Positions 1 through 11,983 are shown, counted from the stretch's first letter. The stretch is DNA of 64,000 bases from Agapetus fuscipes (GCA_951799405.1 OX637339.1:19778001-19842000), one strand, 5' to 3'. Notes: generated by a model not told the origin, from the letters alone. Translations and numbers: made by a program.

Positions 1-184
1 CGCCCCTTTTTGCGTAAATATATAAGTCTGTCGCCTTTTTTTACGTAAATAGATAGGCCCATCGCTCCCTTATGATTCAGAAGCTGATATTTTCTGTAAA
101 TATCAATGGTAAATACTCATCGCCCTCAGGTTAGGAGCCACTGTTCTAGACATACCATTCATTTGCTGTTTCAGGAATTTATGC

Positions 185-447
185 TATCTATTCCTTGACT
201 TATAGGTTGGTATGAGGCCGACCACCCATACTGTAAAAAATGGTTCACTTTGCCAATGTTACCCCTGTTTCAGGGAAGGTCGGCAAAAGTTGTGGGGCTT
301 ATGTTCATTTGAGGTTTGGATTATATTTGTAAGTACACATTCAGCATTTGTAAGCGCGAACTACACTTGTTGGTTTGTGGGCTTACATCTGAGAGCTTTA
401 AATGAATATATCCTTGCAACTTAGATTATAGATTATAGATTATATAT
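185..447 (+). repeat. RTE-like LINE 3' UTR, subfamily A
   Basis: Begins CCTTGACTTATAGGTTGG and ends in a TTATAGA-type tail. This is the 3' UTR family that at 7.9, 39.7 and 54.7 kb follows a LINE reading frame; this copy is 5'-truncated. Confidence 0.8.
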
Positions 448-927
448 GTACCTACACCAAATATTAGAAAAGAGGTAGGTACAGCATTTTTCGTTGCTCT
501 TCAATTTAGAAAGACAAGCAACTGCCAACTGTTGGCAACCAATGGAGAAACCAACTTGGAACAAACTAATAGATAATTATTATCAAAAAAATCCAATAGA
601 CAGGCAGCAAAAGTTGCAAGTTGCAACAATACAGAAGGTGTGATCATAATATGTAGGTACAAGTAAAAATAATAAATTCTGCTCGTATATACCTACCATC
701 AAGACAAAAAAGTTGTGACGTCACCTGGCCGGTACTATCTATAAAAAAAATCCAATGTGGAAATTTAGGATTTTTTCGAGAATAATTTATTTTAGGTACC
801 TACTAAATGTCTGCTTTCATATTAGGTATAGTTCTCTTAATAATGCAAAAGTGCTCTTGAGGTTTGATTCACACAAGAACAGTGCTCACTAAAATAATCA
901 TTACCTTTTTCATCAGTTTTTTTCTTG
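448..927. other. No recognised feature
   Basis: AT-rich sequence with no splice-framed open frame; the end (841-915) contains a weak trace of the SINE1 tail (CTCTTGAGGTTTGATTCACAC). Confidence 0.4.
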
Positions 928-939
928 CGAACGCAAAAA

Positions 940-1274
940 AAAAAAACGCAACTAAGCTACACATATAGTGTAACTTCTTGCCGCGTTATCCCCGAGGGGG
1001 TCGCATGTGGCGAGTTGAACCTATTTATTTTTACGGGTGAGGGGGCCGGCCTTACGCCAACCACTTCAGATGAAGTGGGGGTTTCCCAGCTCCCGAGAGG
1101 GCTGGTACTCATTTCTTGTGAAGGCTGAGTAAACCTTGCCGGTATTTTTATTTTGGGGTTTGAAATGAACACCGAAACGGGAAATCATTTCTGACAGCCT
1201 CGCCTCGGCGGGATTCGAACCCGAGCTCACGGCATGGAATGCAAGCACTCTACCAACTGAGCTATTGACCGGAC
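940..1274 (-). repeat. SINE2, near full length
   Basis: On the minus strand it starts with a tRNA-like head (A box TAGCTCAGTTGG type, B box GGGTTCGAATCC) and ends in TATATGTGTAGCTTAGTTGCG. It is a tRNA-derived pol III SINE. Confidence 0.85.
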
Positions 1275-1655
1275 TATTCTTATCGATTCTTGCCTTGCTC
1301 TATAAAAATTGGTTCACTTTTCCAGCATCACCCTTGTGGGCGTCTAGAGTTGGAGGTTTATTTTCATTTCAGATTTGGATTTTTTATTTTGTTACCCTCA
1401 ACCTTGCACCTACATCAAATGGAAAAATGAAACTCGCCTTGTTCATTTTAAGATCTTTATTGGTTTATGTATCTCTCAACATAGCTTCACTTTATTAGAG
1501 TCTTTACAATTTCTATACACGGGAAGAAATATCAATATGTAAGTTTACCTACACAAAAATAATGATAACAATATGCATTACATTCATCGAGGTATAATAT
1601 AAGTAGAGCAGAAACAAGCCTATGGCATTCAAGCGTACTATGGGACATAACTGTT

Positions 1656-1910
1656 CGCTGCCTTAGTTCTTGTTTATCGTATACGCCATTGAAAAAAATT
1701 TACATGAGCAATGTTTGCATGTGTACTGGACCAATGTGTCTTATGAAAACAAGAAATTTATTTTAAAAATATTTAAAAGAACTCTCACATTATCGAGATT
1801 TACGGTATTTCTTAGCTCAGATTGTGTAGAATTTGATTCATAAGACAACTGCATGAAAAAGTCATATTTGACAAGATTGGCGTATACGATAAACAAGAAC
1901 TGGGGGAGCG
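1656..1910. mobile_element. MITE with 24-bp perfect terminal inverted repeats (copy 1)
   Basis: The ends AGTTCTTGTTTATCGTATAC and its reverse complement flank about 250 bp without coding capacity. Two further copies lie at 11178-11432 and 40184-40440. This copy is in the opposite orientation to the other two. Confidence 0.85.
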
Positions 1911-2621
1911 TTTTAGCTGAACCTGTCAAACGCAAGAGAATACTCTACAATTATGTGAACTCCTTTGTTTTCTTGCTTTTTACATCTTGTGTTTTGACAC
2001 CCAATAATTACAAATGCCATATTTTACAATAATATTTCCCAGCTCCCGACAGGGCTGGAAGGTGCTCATTTCTCATGAAGGCCGAGTAAACCATGCCAGA
2101 ATTTTTATTTTGGATTTGAAATAAACACTGAAACGTGATATTTCTAACACCGTCTCTCTCTCTTCTCACGTTTCTCTCAAAATTGACAACTTTACAAAGC
2201 AAAACAATTAAAAATGTGTTCCCGCAGAGATTCTAGTAATGCCAACAGTGCAGACAAATTTTCTGCGCATCGCTGACTTTTGCCCGTTAACAGTGATATC
2301 ACACTCGGAGCATCTTTGTTCTCTTTCTAACCAAGGATGATTTGTGTTGAGATAGGATGAAACAGATATACTTGCGTTAAATAAGTGTCGCTTTAACTTT
2401 TATTACACCTCGATGATTGTAACTTAGCTTCGTATACATCTAGCTGGATTATTCATACTGGATACACTTAGATTAAATTAATTAATTAATTAATTAGTGG
2501 TACAATAACTAATATAAAACATATTTTGTTAATAAATTGACATAAGCTACATAAAAAATAAACAAACAAATCGGTATTATAGAACAGAAGGTGACAAACT
2601 GGGTTATATTTAAATATCTAC
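1911..2621. other. Mostly unassigned, one SINE2 scrap
   Basis: 2033-2140 is a degraded SINE2 body fragment (CCCAGCTCCCGACAGGGCTGG). 2480-2500 is an ATTA microsatellite. Nothing else is recognised. Confidence 0.4.
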
Positions 2622-2972
2622 GTCTTCTTGACATGTTTTCCCCGATGGGATCGCATGTGGCGAGTGGAACCTATTTATTTTTACAGGTAAGGGGGCTATC
2701 CTTTAGACCAGCGGTCTCCAAACTTTATGCTACCATACCTCCCTAAAAAGATATTTTTTTTCGCGCCTCCCTTTCTGCGCTTTATTTCTTAATACTCATA
2801 CTAATACTACTGTAGACACATTTTTGGCGCCTCCCCTAGCCATAGCTCGCGCCCCCCAGTTTGGAAACCGCTGCTTTAGACAACCACTTCAGTTGAAGTT
2901 GGGATTTTCCAGCTCCCGACGGGGCTGGTACACATTTCTTGTGACGGCTAAGTAAACCTAACCAGTATTTTT
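2622..2972 (-). repeat. SINE2 fragment interrupted by a hAT MITE
   Basis: SINE2 body sequence on both sides of the insertion at 2709-2873; the tRNA head is missing. Confidence 0.75.
2709..2873. mobile_element. hAT-type MITE with 8-bp target duplication
   Basis: The ends CAGCGGTCTCCAAACT and its near-perfect inverse AGTTTGGAAACCGCTG (15 of 16) are flanked by direct CTTTAGAC at 2701-2708 and 2874-2881. An 8-bp duplication and CAG ends are hAT hallmarks. Confidence 0.9.
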
Positions 2973-3188
2973 AAATGAGATAAATTTATAAAGAATGAGT
3001 TTGCACATGAATTGAGGCAGATAAAATTGTGACATCACACAGCCGGGTTGCTAAGGAAAATGTGAAGAAATATGTTTTGTTATTGATTGCTGAGGACAGT
3101 AGTCCCATAAAAGTGAAACGTTTGGCAGCCGAGAAAAAAGTTTTGAATATAAATTTTGTGCGGAGTCCGTTGGTGAGAAAATATAACA

Positions 3189-3461
3189 CGTCCGCAGTCT
3201 AGTGGTTAACGCTTCAGACTCGTAATTGGAAGGTCTTGAGTTTGATTCGCAGTGAACATAAAAAAATAAAATATAATTTATTTTCAAATGATCTTCGCTG
3301 GGTGGAAAAATTCATACGCCTTTACCAAAGGCACATCCAGCCTTACAGTAACTGAGTCTTGCTTGAGAATTGGCGTTTTATACAGCAATGGCTAAGCTTG
3401 AAAATGGCTCTTGATGTGTGATTCACATATTAACAGCACTCACCAAATAAATCACGCTTAC
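3189..3461 (+). repeat. SINE1 (tRNA-derived)
   Basis: The tRNA-like head has A box TAGTCTAGTGG; the body includes CTTCGCTGGGT..., and the tail GTGATTCACAT...CACCAAATAAATC is shared with a CR1/L2-like LINE in this window. Confidence 0.8.
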
Positions 3462-3711
3462 CTGTGTATTTTATATACTTATCTCATTTTTTCAATAACC
3501 CTAGATTGCCCCCTTTGATTCTATACAAGTAAAAATCTGTAAAGGTGACGTCAGATGGTTCCCTTTCGGCCCAGGCAGGGACGTGCACTAGGTAGAGGCG
3601 AATGGATTTAAAAATAAATATTTTTCCTTTGCCTTTGACTTTTAACACATTAGAAAATTAATGGCAGATCTCACAATACTAATTTCATGTTTACTTACAC
3701 TTTTTGGATAT

Positions 3712-4372
3712 AAGACTTATAGGTTGGTATGAGGCTGACCACCCATCTATAATCTATAATCTAAGCTGCAAAGATATGTTAACATTTAAGGCTCATATTA
3801 AATGCATGCCCACAGACAGGCACATGTAGGTCCGCGCCTACACATTCTGCATACAAATAAACAAAACCTCACATGAACATAAGCATTGCAACTCCTGCCG
3901 CCTTTCCCTGAAACCAGGGTGGTATTGGCAAAAGTGAACCAATTTTTACAGCACGGGCGGTCAGCCTCATACCGACCTATCAGTCAAGGAGCCATGCTGT
4001 AAAAAATGCTCATTTTGCCAATGTCCCCCTGTGTCACGGAAAGTCGGTAAAAGTTGCAAAGTTTATGCTCATTTAAGGTTTGGATTCGAATTTATCAGCA
4101 CACATGCAGCATTTGTAAGCGCAAACCTACACGTGTCTATTAATTAAATAAATTTTTATTTACAATTTTTTATTTAATTTACAATTTTAAAATTACACGT
4201 GTCTGTTTGTGGGCATGCATTTAATATGAATTTTAAATGTTAATATATTTTTGCAACTTAGACTATGGATTATGGGAGAACTTAACATACAGCATGCGTA
4301 ACCGCAGACTTACATGTGCCTGCATGTGGGCAATGACAATACATCTTTGCAACATAGATTATTATGGATATG
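3712..4372. repeat. Cluster of LINE 3' UTR fragments, both orientations
   Basis: Pieces of the A/B 3' UTR family lie plus (3712-3748), minus (3749-3985), plus (3985-4280, with a 60-bp local ATTTA duplication near 4140-4200) and plus (4285-4372). Confidence 0.7.
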
Positions 4373-4880
4373 TGACCCTTTCGGAGAAAAAACAGTAAGA
4401 AATTACATTACATGTGCAGTTTGGACCATCTTACGTCACCTTCACGGAGTACCAAACATTTTTTAATTATCGTTCTTTACTTTCCAACATTTCATCTAAA
4501 ATTACAATTTTACAATTATATATTAATTAATTACAAACTAGTAACACATTTCCAATATATTGAATCTTACAAATAAAATACTAAGCATATAATATATATC
4601 ATACACTAGTGTACAGCAAAGTAACCTTAAATGTAATTAATAATAATGACTATTTTCACATAAGTACCCCCCATATAAAACATACTGGTTTATGCTCATG
4701 TGTTGTTGGGAGAAAAAAATGTCTGGAAGTTTGCGTTGCGAGAGGCAAATCTCCCATACAAAGATTCAGAAGATTTAAAAAGAAAACACAAAGTTTTCCT
4801 TACCCAGTTGATTTATTTCCTCGAGCACTTCGGATGTTATCACACCATTATCAAGATAACCAACCCTTAAACTTGTTATT

Positions 4881-5405
4881 GTGTTCCTTTATTTATCGGT
4901 TGCTATGTGGCTGACCACTGATAGGTACTGTAAAAAAATTTTCACTTTGCCAATGTCACCCCTGTTTCAGGGAAGGTCGGCTAGAATTGCAGGGTTTATG
5001 TTCATATGAGATTTGGGTTTTTATATCGTAGATCCACATGTGGCATGTTTAAGCGCGAACTTATACGTGTATAAGGGGCTGTCCATATATTACGTCATTC
5101 GCATTAAGGGGGGGGGTGTCTGGTCTGCGGATGATGGTAAATGGTGTACGAGTACCAGAAGTGACGTGTAAATACCAATTTTTACAAAATATACAAAATA
5201 GTATGCAAGTAATATAACATTATTAATTATTAAGCTCATCCATTATTACAGCAAGAGGGGGGGAGGGGGTCATTAGATAATGACTTTATGATGATTGTAG
5301 GGGGGGGGGTCGAAAATCGGCCAAAATCGATGACGTAATTTATGGACGGCCCCTAATGTGAATCTTTAATGTTACATATATTTTCAACTTAGATTAGATT
5401 GGATT
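4881..5405 (+). repeat. LINE 3' UTR, subfamily B, with nested MITE
   Basis: Subfamily B (CCACATGTGGCATG motif) interrupted at 5075-5353; the tail resumes as TGTGAATCTTTAATG and ends AGATTAGATTGGATTAG. Confidence 0.8.
5075..5353. mobile_element. PIF/Harbinger-like MITE, TAA target duplication
   Basis: The ends GGGGCTGTCCATATATTACG and CGTAATTTATGGACGGCCCC are inverted, with TAA at 5072-5074 and 5354-5356. It has internal poly-G tracts and no coding capacity. About 20 bp of the host LINE UTR is missing at the junction. Confidence 0.8.
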
Positions 5406-5819
5406 AGATATCACTGAAACCAAAAGTGAACATTTGGCAATGAAAACAAGCCATATCGGTCATTTTCACATGCAACATATGTAGATAAGCGCAAACTTAT
5501 ACAAGTCTGCTTGCGGGAATGCATTTAATATGAATCTGAAATGTAATACATCTTTGCTACTTAGATTACAGATAGATTGTAGAGGCGCTAATAAATCTTC
5601 CACACAAAGATTCCAGTGAGCGTAAATTATATTGCAAACTTCCATATATTTTAAGCTCCCCACAACAAGTGAGCGAACTAGTTATTTGTTTGTATACTAG
5701 GGGTAAAGATATCCTCAGTTTCATATACACAATTATAAAAATCAAATATTCATAAAAAAAAACTGTCATTTTTTAATATTTTGATAATTTTTAACGATCA
5801 CGCGTGAACACGTTTAAAG

Positions 5820-6260
5820 CTACGTTAATCCTAACGCACGCACATCTAGCCGACTAAACATGTTTGTCTCTCCTAAGCTTAAACAGCTTATACGGTAGGT
5901 ACAAGAAAAAGATCTAACGAGGTATGGTATGAATCCGTTCTCTCCATACATTTGGTAAGATAGCGATAATTCTATTTCATTTCGATACCTTAAAGATAAA
6001 ACTGGATAAGTGATATACCATACTAACATGGGTTTCTCAGATAAATGCACCTTTTCTCATATTTTCTACGAGAGAAAACACTACAAAAGTGTGAAAATCC
6101 TGTAGTGTAGAAGTTTGCCGTGAGCACTTTCTTATAATTAGTTCACTTATGAGAAGTTACCACTAATAAAATGTTTTATCCACAATTTCTCAAATCAGTG
6201 AATCAGCACTTATTCGGTTATACCTTTAAGGTGGGGATTTAATGACAATAGACTATTGTT
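5820..6260. repeat. Interspersed repeat C
   Basis: TTTCTCAGATAAATGCACC ... TTCACTTATGAGAAGTTAC ... CAGTGAATCAGCACTTATTC recurs at 23100-24290, 31800-31960 and 47990-48120, so this is a dispersed element of unknown class, perhaps a non-autonomous DNA transposon. 5,406-5,819 is otherwise unassigned apart from LINE UTR scraps at 5450-5580. Confidence 0.55.
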
Positions 6261-6373
6261 TTTTTTTTTTGTTAAATTACTTAGAAGAGGAATGCAGTTT
6301 ATAAACTTATTTTGGCTTGATTCATAAAAAGTTACTTATAATCAATTTACATAGATGCACACAAGTAATTTCA

Positions 6374-6597
6374 GGATTGATTTGGTGAGCGCTGTCTTTG
6401 TGTGAATCACACCTCAAGAGCCATCTGTATGTTAGTCAAGCCAATTTATTTCAATCAAGACTCAGTTGTGAATTTTTAAGCCCAGCGAAGAGCATGTTTA
6501 AAAAAATTAATTGTTTTTTTTTTGGGCTGTGCCGGGATCAAACTTACAACCTTGCGTCTACAAATCCGTGGCGTTAACCATCAGACTACAGACCAGG
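6374..6597 (-). repeat. SINE1, decayed
   Basis: Reversed SINE1 tail (GGTGAGCGCTGTCTTTGTGTG) through the tRNA-like head with a damaged B box. Confidence 0.75.
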
Positions 6598-7600
6598 CTG
6601 AATATTTATTACGTAAATAAACTGTTCAAACAATTAACATATTGATAAAATTGTTATTTTTCACCAAAAAAAGAGATTCAGTAATATTATGTAAGCTTTG
6701 TCCCTGATACATTTGATTTCCATAGAAAAAACACATATTTTTTAAATTTGGAACATTTCATATTCTTGCTCGGTTGCCAGGTGAAAAAAATATTTATGGC
6801 ATAAATAAACAGGTAGGTATAAATACTGAAACAACAGGCTTTTTTTCAATGGACTCGACACTAGTTTCAATATTGTTTTTTTTTCTTAAAAAGCAAATGT
6901 CACACTTGTATGGGATCAATAACAAAATACTAAGCAGCCCGACTGTGTGACATCACATTTTTCCCCCCAATTTCAATAATCTGAGTCCATTGTCGACAGA
7001 ATGGACAAAAAAAATATTTGATACCTATTTATCTTTACAAATATACCTAAAGTATTTAGATACACACAATTACCATAAATATGTACACTTCCTTTTGAGC
7101 AAACTTTGTAATACAGATTTCATATATATACTTTAATCAATTTACTATGGACACAATCTAAGTTGCATAGGGAGGCTATAAACGTTTGAGGTTCAGTCTC
7201 CATGCATACACACGCAGCAAAGGAAATAAACGGCAGGATAAATAAACAAGAAGGTCAATAACTTGATTGTATTTCAAGATATCAAAAGCTTTGCCTGTCT
7301 GGCGATAGATGTTTTCTTTTTTAACCATTAACAATAAGTCGTTCAACAAAAGATATAAATGAACAATAAATATTTATATCTCACAAATTTTTAACATCAG
7401 ATTTTATTTAAAGATACAAAAAGCTTCATCCATCTGGCGCTAGATGTCTCTTTCACATTGAAAATTCCTAAAACATGCTGCATGCGTATTTACATACAAT
7501 ATCTGAACCAAAAATGTCTATAAACCTTGCAACTATTTCCACTTTCCCCTAAACAGGGATGGCTATTGTTTTTTTACAATATGAGAGGTCAATCTTATAA
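6598..7600. other. Unassigned AT-rich stretch with transposon scraps
   Basis: 6840-7010 contains sequence ending GTGTGACATCACA..., a motif found near several other AT-rich repeats here (see findings). 7460-7600 is a degraded LINE UTR fragment. No gene is seen. Confidence 0.4.
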
Positions 7601-7784
7601 TGAGCACGTTTTTTGTGTGAATCACACCTTAAGAGCATTCTGCAAGCTTGGTCGTCATTATATAAGCAATAGCCAGTTGCTCTAAGGCTGGATGAACCTT
7701 TACAACCAGGTTTTGAAAAAGGAAGATTTGTTTAGGGAATTGAACCCACTACCTTTTGATTATGAGTCTGAAGCGTTAACCACA
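7601..7784 (-). repeat. SINE1, decayed
   Basis: Reversed tail and body with a recognisable tRNA-like end (ACTACCTTTTGATTATGAGTC). Confidence 0.65.
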
Positions 7785-7904
7785 ATACATACCAACTTAT
7801 TTATTAAAGGACATGCATCACAATCAGTGTCTATGTAATATTTGAGGCGTATAGAACTAGAAGACGGTAATCTAGGATTTTTCAAAATCATAATAAAAGG
7901 AGGA

Positions 7905-8355
7905 CTTGTATGAAAAAGGTTATGACTCTGGATGAAATGAAAGAAGTATGCAAGGACAGGAAGAAGTGGCGGCTAATCTGCAATGTTGATTTCTAATGTT
8001 GGTGTATTCATTTGCTACATTTTTTGCATAGGAAATTTTTGTCTTTTTTTGTATAGATTTCTTTGTAAGGTTTTGTTCTTTTTTATATTTAAATGTAATT
8101 TATTATTCATATTCCTTGACTTATAGGTTGGTATGAGGCTGACCACCCATACTGTAAAAAATGGTTCACTTTGCCAATGTCACCCCTGTTTCAGGGAAGG
8201 TCGGAAAAAGTTGTGGGGCTTATGTTCATTTGAGGTTTGGATTTTATTTGTAAGTACACATTCAGCATTTGTAAGCGCGAACTACACTTGTTGGTTTGTG
8301 GGCATACATCTGAGAGCTTTAAATGAATATATCCTTGCAACTTAGATTATAGATA
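7905..8355 (+). mobile_element. RTE-like LINE 3' end with last codons of ORF2, subfamily A
   Basis: The end of a reading frame (KKVMTLDEMKEVCKDRKKWR then LICNVDF stop) is followed by the whole A-type 3' UTR and a TTATAGAT tail. This copy ties the abundant A repeats to a LINE. Confidence 0.85.
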
Positions 8356-8374
8356 TATATTATTATTATAGGTT

Positions 8375-8500
8375 CACTTTATCGATGATGATGATGATGA
8401 TGCTGATTTAATATAGCGCTGTTTCGTGAAGTTTGTCACTCCAAGGCCGCTTGCTGTGCTACCGCGGCGAAGTAGTGCGTCTTGAGGGATGTTTCGACGT
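8375..8500 (-). repeat. CR1/L2-like LINE 3' tail
   Basis: GATGATGATGATGATGCTGA...AGCGCTGTTTCGTGAAG...GTCACTCCAAGG is the reverse of the tail at 34680-34745 (GGAGTGACATTGAGTTACGA...ATCATCATCA). Confidence 0.7.
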
Positions 8501-8683
8501 TTTCCCTGGATTTTGATGTTCTCTTTCAGGGAATGGCGACAAGAGTTGCAAGGTTTTATTTTCAATCTTACAAATGACTCTCAATATTGGAAACACTGTT
8601 TTATTTCCACTATTATTGTATAGATTACAAATTACAAACATTTTCGGTCCTCAAACCATCATCAGGTATTTTTTTTAATTTTT

Positions 8684-8805
8684 ATGTTTTATTTTCATTT
8701 GATACTTGGATTTTTATTTTGTTTTTACACATGCAGCCTGTGTAAGTGCAAACTTACGCGTGTCTGCTTGTTAATAAATCCTTGCAACTTAGATTATAGA
8801 TAGAT
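8684..8805 (+). repeat. LINE 3' UTR fragment, subfamily B
   Basis: Truncated and internally deleted copy ending in TTGCAACTTAGATTATAGATAG. Confidence 0.6.
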
Positions 8806-9029
8806 CCTCATTTTTGACAATTTTGTTAATCATGGATTTGGATTTTTTTTTCTAGGCGAACAAACGTCACTCTTGTACTTTATTATCATTAGAAACAAAT
8901 AACAAAATATTTGTATGCATTTTCCCTAGCAACCTGTCTGCGTGACGATACAACTATCTATGGCAATTTAAGCACCGACCTCATTATCCCAAATCAATCA
9001 ATATTAAATTATTTCATTCAATCTTAAAA

Positions 9030-9235
9030 TCAAAGTCACGTCAAAAGACAGGACCACGACAGGTGGTCGAAAAGGATCGTCCAGTGGCGACCCAGGATGT
9101 CCAAGCGGGGAGCAGGGAGACCCCAACTGAGGTGGCTGGACGACATCAAGGGAACTGCAGGCAGAGGATGGCTGAACACAGCAGCCGATAGACAAACATG
9201 GAGGAGGCCTACGTCCAGGATTTTTTTTTTTTTTT
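9030..9235 (+). pseudogene. RTE-like LINE ORF2 C-terminus, decayed
   Basis: One frame gives GRPQLRWLDDI...W...AADRQTWRRPT, the usual end of RTE-type endonuclease/reverse transcriptases, followed by an oligo-T run. Confidence 0.7.
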
Positions 9236-9236
9236 T

Positions 9237-9672
9237 AAGAAATCCTGTGCGGGAGACTCCCTAGATTCTAAAGACTCTAGGGGTCTATGACACTTGTTGT
9301 AGGTAGTGCCGCAGAGGTGTACGAGCTTGGTCGTCGCTACAAAGCGCCAATACTCAAGCAAGACTCAGTTGCTGTAAGGCTGGATGGACCTTTGGTGACC
9401 GGTCATTGGTAAAGGTGTATGAATTTTAAACCCAGCGAAGAGCACATTCGAAATATAAATGGTATATTTTTGTGCTCCGCCGGGATCCGAATCCACAACC
9501 TTCCATTTACGAGTCCGAAGTGTTGCCACTACGGACTACGGACCGGTCCAAGGTGCCAACGACACGCGGTGTACCTGAGCGGTTACCCATCCAAGCACTG
9601 ACCACGCCCAATGTTGCTTAACTTCGGTGATCTATGGGAACCGGTGCTTTCAACATGGCTAACGTCGTTGAC
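9237..9672 (-). repeat. Composite SINE: 5S rRNA head + tRNA-like unit + SINE1 body, alternative tail
   Basis: Read on the minus strand: 5S-like sequence (9672-9555), tRNA-like unit with A and B boxes (about 9552-9470), SINE1 body, then a tail ending in GGAGTCTCCCGCACAGGATT instead of the usual CACCAAATAAATC tail. Confidence 0.85.
9555..9672 (-). pseudogene. 5S rRNA-like sequence (SINE head)
   Basis: About 118 bases resembling arthropod 5S rRNA, including CACCGAAGTTAAGCAACATT and the C-box region CTTGGATGGGTAACCGCTCA. It is fused to a SINE, so it is not a functional 5S gene. Confidence 0.85.
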
Positions 9673-10059
9673 AATAATATAGGATTGGACTGAGAAAGGC
9701 TGAGGAGGAAGAAGAAGAAGTATATTTAAATCCATGATTACCACCTTCCGTTCTATACGACTCGCTATATTTTATGTTAGTATTAAAATATAATTGTACT
9801 CCCAGATATTATATCCTTGCCGACGAGTATAAGTCTATTCACACAAATACATTTTTTATCCGAGGCTATGTGACTATCATTTGTGATTCACATTTTAACT
9901 ATCAAGTCCACACCAGCACAAATGTTCCTTCAAGTTCTTTACCCCAAGTTCTAGTTCGCAGTTCAAGTAATCCACCATCAGCCCTCCGTTTTCATGATCA
10001 GTCGAGAAAATTAGCCACCAACATTCTTACTAACTTGAGAGACAATGAGACGTACACAC

Positions 10060-10290
10060 TGTTGGAGAGATGCTTTCCGGGATCTGTTGCCGTGGTCTGT
10101 GGGAGCTGGAGCTTCCGGACGTTTCGCCCATTTCTACGATGGGCTTCTTCAGCATGAAAGTGATATTATGATCTTGATGAAAGTGTGGACACACTTGAGA
10201 TTTAAGTATAAAAAAACATCCGGAAGCTCCAGCTCAACAGATCCCGGAAAACATCACTCCAGCATCATCAGCCGGCCATGTAAACTTAAA
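10060..10290. mobile_element. Fold-back MITE (copy 1)
   Basis: The arm TTTCCGGGATCTGTTGCCGT...GGGAGCTGGAGCTTCC returns inverted at 10215-10265. Further copies are near 20.1, 24.5, 36.65 and 56.3 kb. Confidence 0.75.
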
Positions 10291-10315
10291 ACTCTTTACG
10301 CCACGGCTTTAACGG

Positions 10316-10517
10316 CTTTACTCCAACCACTTCAGTAGAAGTGGGGGTTTCCCAGCTCCCGAGGGGGCTTGTGAAGGCTGAGTTGCCGGTATTTTATTTT
10401 GGGTTTTGAAATAAACACCGAAACGGGAAATAATTTCTGACGCCCTAGGCGGGATTTGAACCCGAGCTCTCGGCGTGGAATGCAAGCACTCTACCAATCG
10501 AGCTATCAACCGGTCAA
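10316..10517 (-). repeat. SINE2, internally deleted
   Basis: The tRNA-like head (10440-10517) is intact; the body is shortened and ends at CCAACCACTTCAGTAG. Confidence 0.8.
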
Positions 10518-10574
10518 CCCATATTATTGATTGAATATTGTTAGATTTCAGTCATTTGCGACCTGCAACTTGGT

Positions 10575-10800
10575 ACAAAATAGATAGATAGATGAGACAA
10601 AAATTGTATAGCGCCTTTTATGACAGTGCGTCACTACAAAGGCGCTTGTCCGTATGATTGGACGAAGAGGTGAGTCTTGAGACTTCTTTTAAATGGTCTC
10701 TCCATATCCAGTTCCCTTATATTTCCCTTAAATAGATCATATATCCTGCAATATCACACGAGAAAAACATGCCTGCTCTATTGTAATCAAAGTGGTTCGC
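10575..10800 (-). repeat. CR1/L2-like LINE 3' end, decayed
   Basis: GATAGATAGATGAGACAAAA...ATAGCGCCTTTTATGA...AAGGCGCTTGTCC is a variant of the tail at 22.14 and 44.8 kb, preceded on the minus strand by noncoding remains. Confidence 0.5.
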
Positions 10801-10959
10801 CTGTACACTAAAACCCGCATTAAATTGGAATTTTATAATGGTGGATTAGCGAGAGAATACTGCATTCCGCTTTTGCGTCCCAAAATTTCACTGCGACAAC
10901 ACTGCATTGCTTTGTTTCACTAGAAATCCCGTCTGGGATTTGTCTGTCCCGTGTGTGGT

Positions 10960-11116
10960 TCAGGACTTGGTCTGCAGCAGCGGCTCCTCCTTCTGGTTGA
11001 TGTCCACGGTCACTGTCTGGCTGATGGTGTTGAGGTGTGTGCCGGAGTTGCTGCGGATGTTGATGGCAGAGACTTTGGCACGCTGGTACGCGGTCACAGT
11101 GTTGACGCCCAAAAAT
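10960..11116 (-). CDS. Exon 13: C-terminal cytosolic tail and stop
   Basis: The acceptor ATTTTCCAG precedes 11116; the first base completes Lys555 and the frame runs through FLGVNTVTAYQRAKVSAIN to a TGA at 10962-10960. The tail is hydrophilic and ends EEPLLQTKS, containing a di-leucine-like element that may serve sorting (inference). I see no clear AATAAA in the next 150 bases downstream. Confidence 0.9.
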
Positions 11117-11177
11117 CTGGAAAATTAAATACATTTTGAAAAGGAGTTTTATTACGTTAAGGTTGGAGTTACAATTC

Positions 11178-11432
11178 ACTCCCCCAGTTCTTGTTTATCG
11201 TATACGCCAATCTTGTCAAATATGACTTTTTCATGCAGTTGTCTTACACATTTAATTCTACACAATCTGAGCTAAGAAAACCCGTAAAACTCAATAATGT
11301 GAGAGTTTTTTAAAATATTTTTGAAATAAATTTCTTGTTTTCATAAGACACATTGGTCCAGTACACATGCAAACATTGCTCATGTAAAATTTTCTCAATG
11401 GCGTATACGATAAACAAGAACTAAGGCAGCGA
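11178..11432. mobile_element. 24-bp TIR MITE (copy 2)
   Basis: Same element as at 1656-1910; TIRs at 11187-11210 and 11399-11422 are perfect inverses. It lies between exons 13 and 12 of the RING-CH gene. Confidence 0.85.
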
Positions 11433-11504
11433 GTTGTTTGATATATTCACAATAATATCTACACAGTTAATATTTATTACTCAGATATTAGATGAACCGT
11501 TGTA

Positions 11505-11695
11505 AGAGAACTTACATTATTCTCGTTGTTTCGCTAGCGATGTAGCTTACGTCTTGAAGAGACTCCCTCTCAACAATGCACACCCTCTCGACAAATCATC
11601 GTTCATCCTCAGTCATTGTGCAGAGAGGGTGTCTCCTGAAGACGTTAGCTACAGCGCTAGCAAAACGTTGAGAGTAATAAAGTTCTCTTAGGTTC
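11505..11695. mobile_element. Hairpin MITE, single copy
   Basis: Arms of about 60 bp (GAGAACTTACATTATTCTCG... / ...GAGAGTAATAAAGTTCTC) face each other with imperfect pairing, including CGCTAGCGATGTAGCT against AGCTACAGCGCTAGC. Confidence 0.65.
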
Positions 11696-11983
11696 ATCTA
11701 CGTGAAATACCAACTGAGCTAGCAACCAGATCGGACCGCAGTCGTGTACTGAAATAGATTCTGAATCGATGCTTAGCTCGAAGAAGACTGTTGAGGAGGT
11801 CCAAACTGCAGTGAGCAGACATGCCATACAGATTCTCCAGGTGGCCAGTTGGAGAACGACTGAATGGGACAGGAGGAGTAAAAGGTGCAATATTTTCAGA
11901 GGACAGAAGAACCATTTGAGAAGAATTGATAGAGTAGAGACATTTAGAAATTTAATTCTGCTGGTTCAAATGGTTTAACTTAC

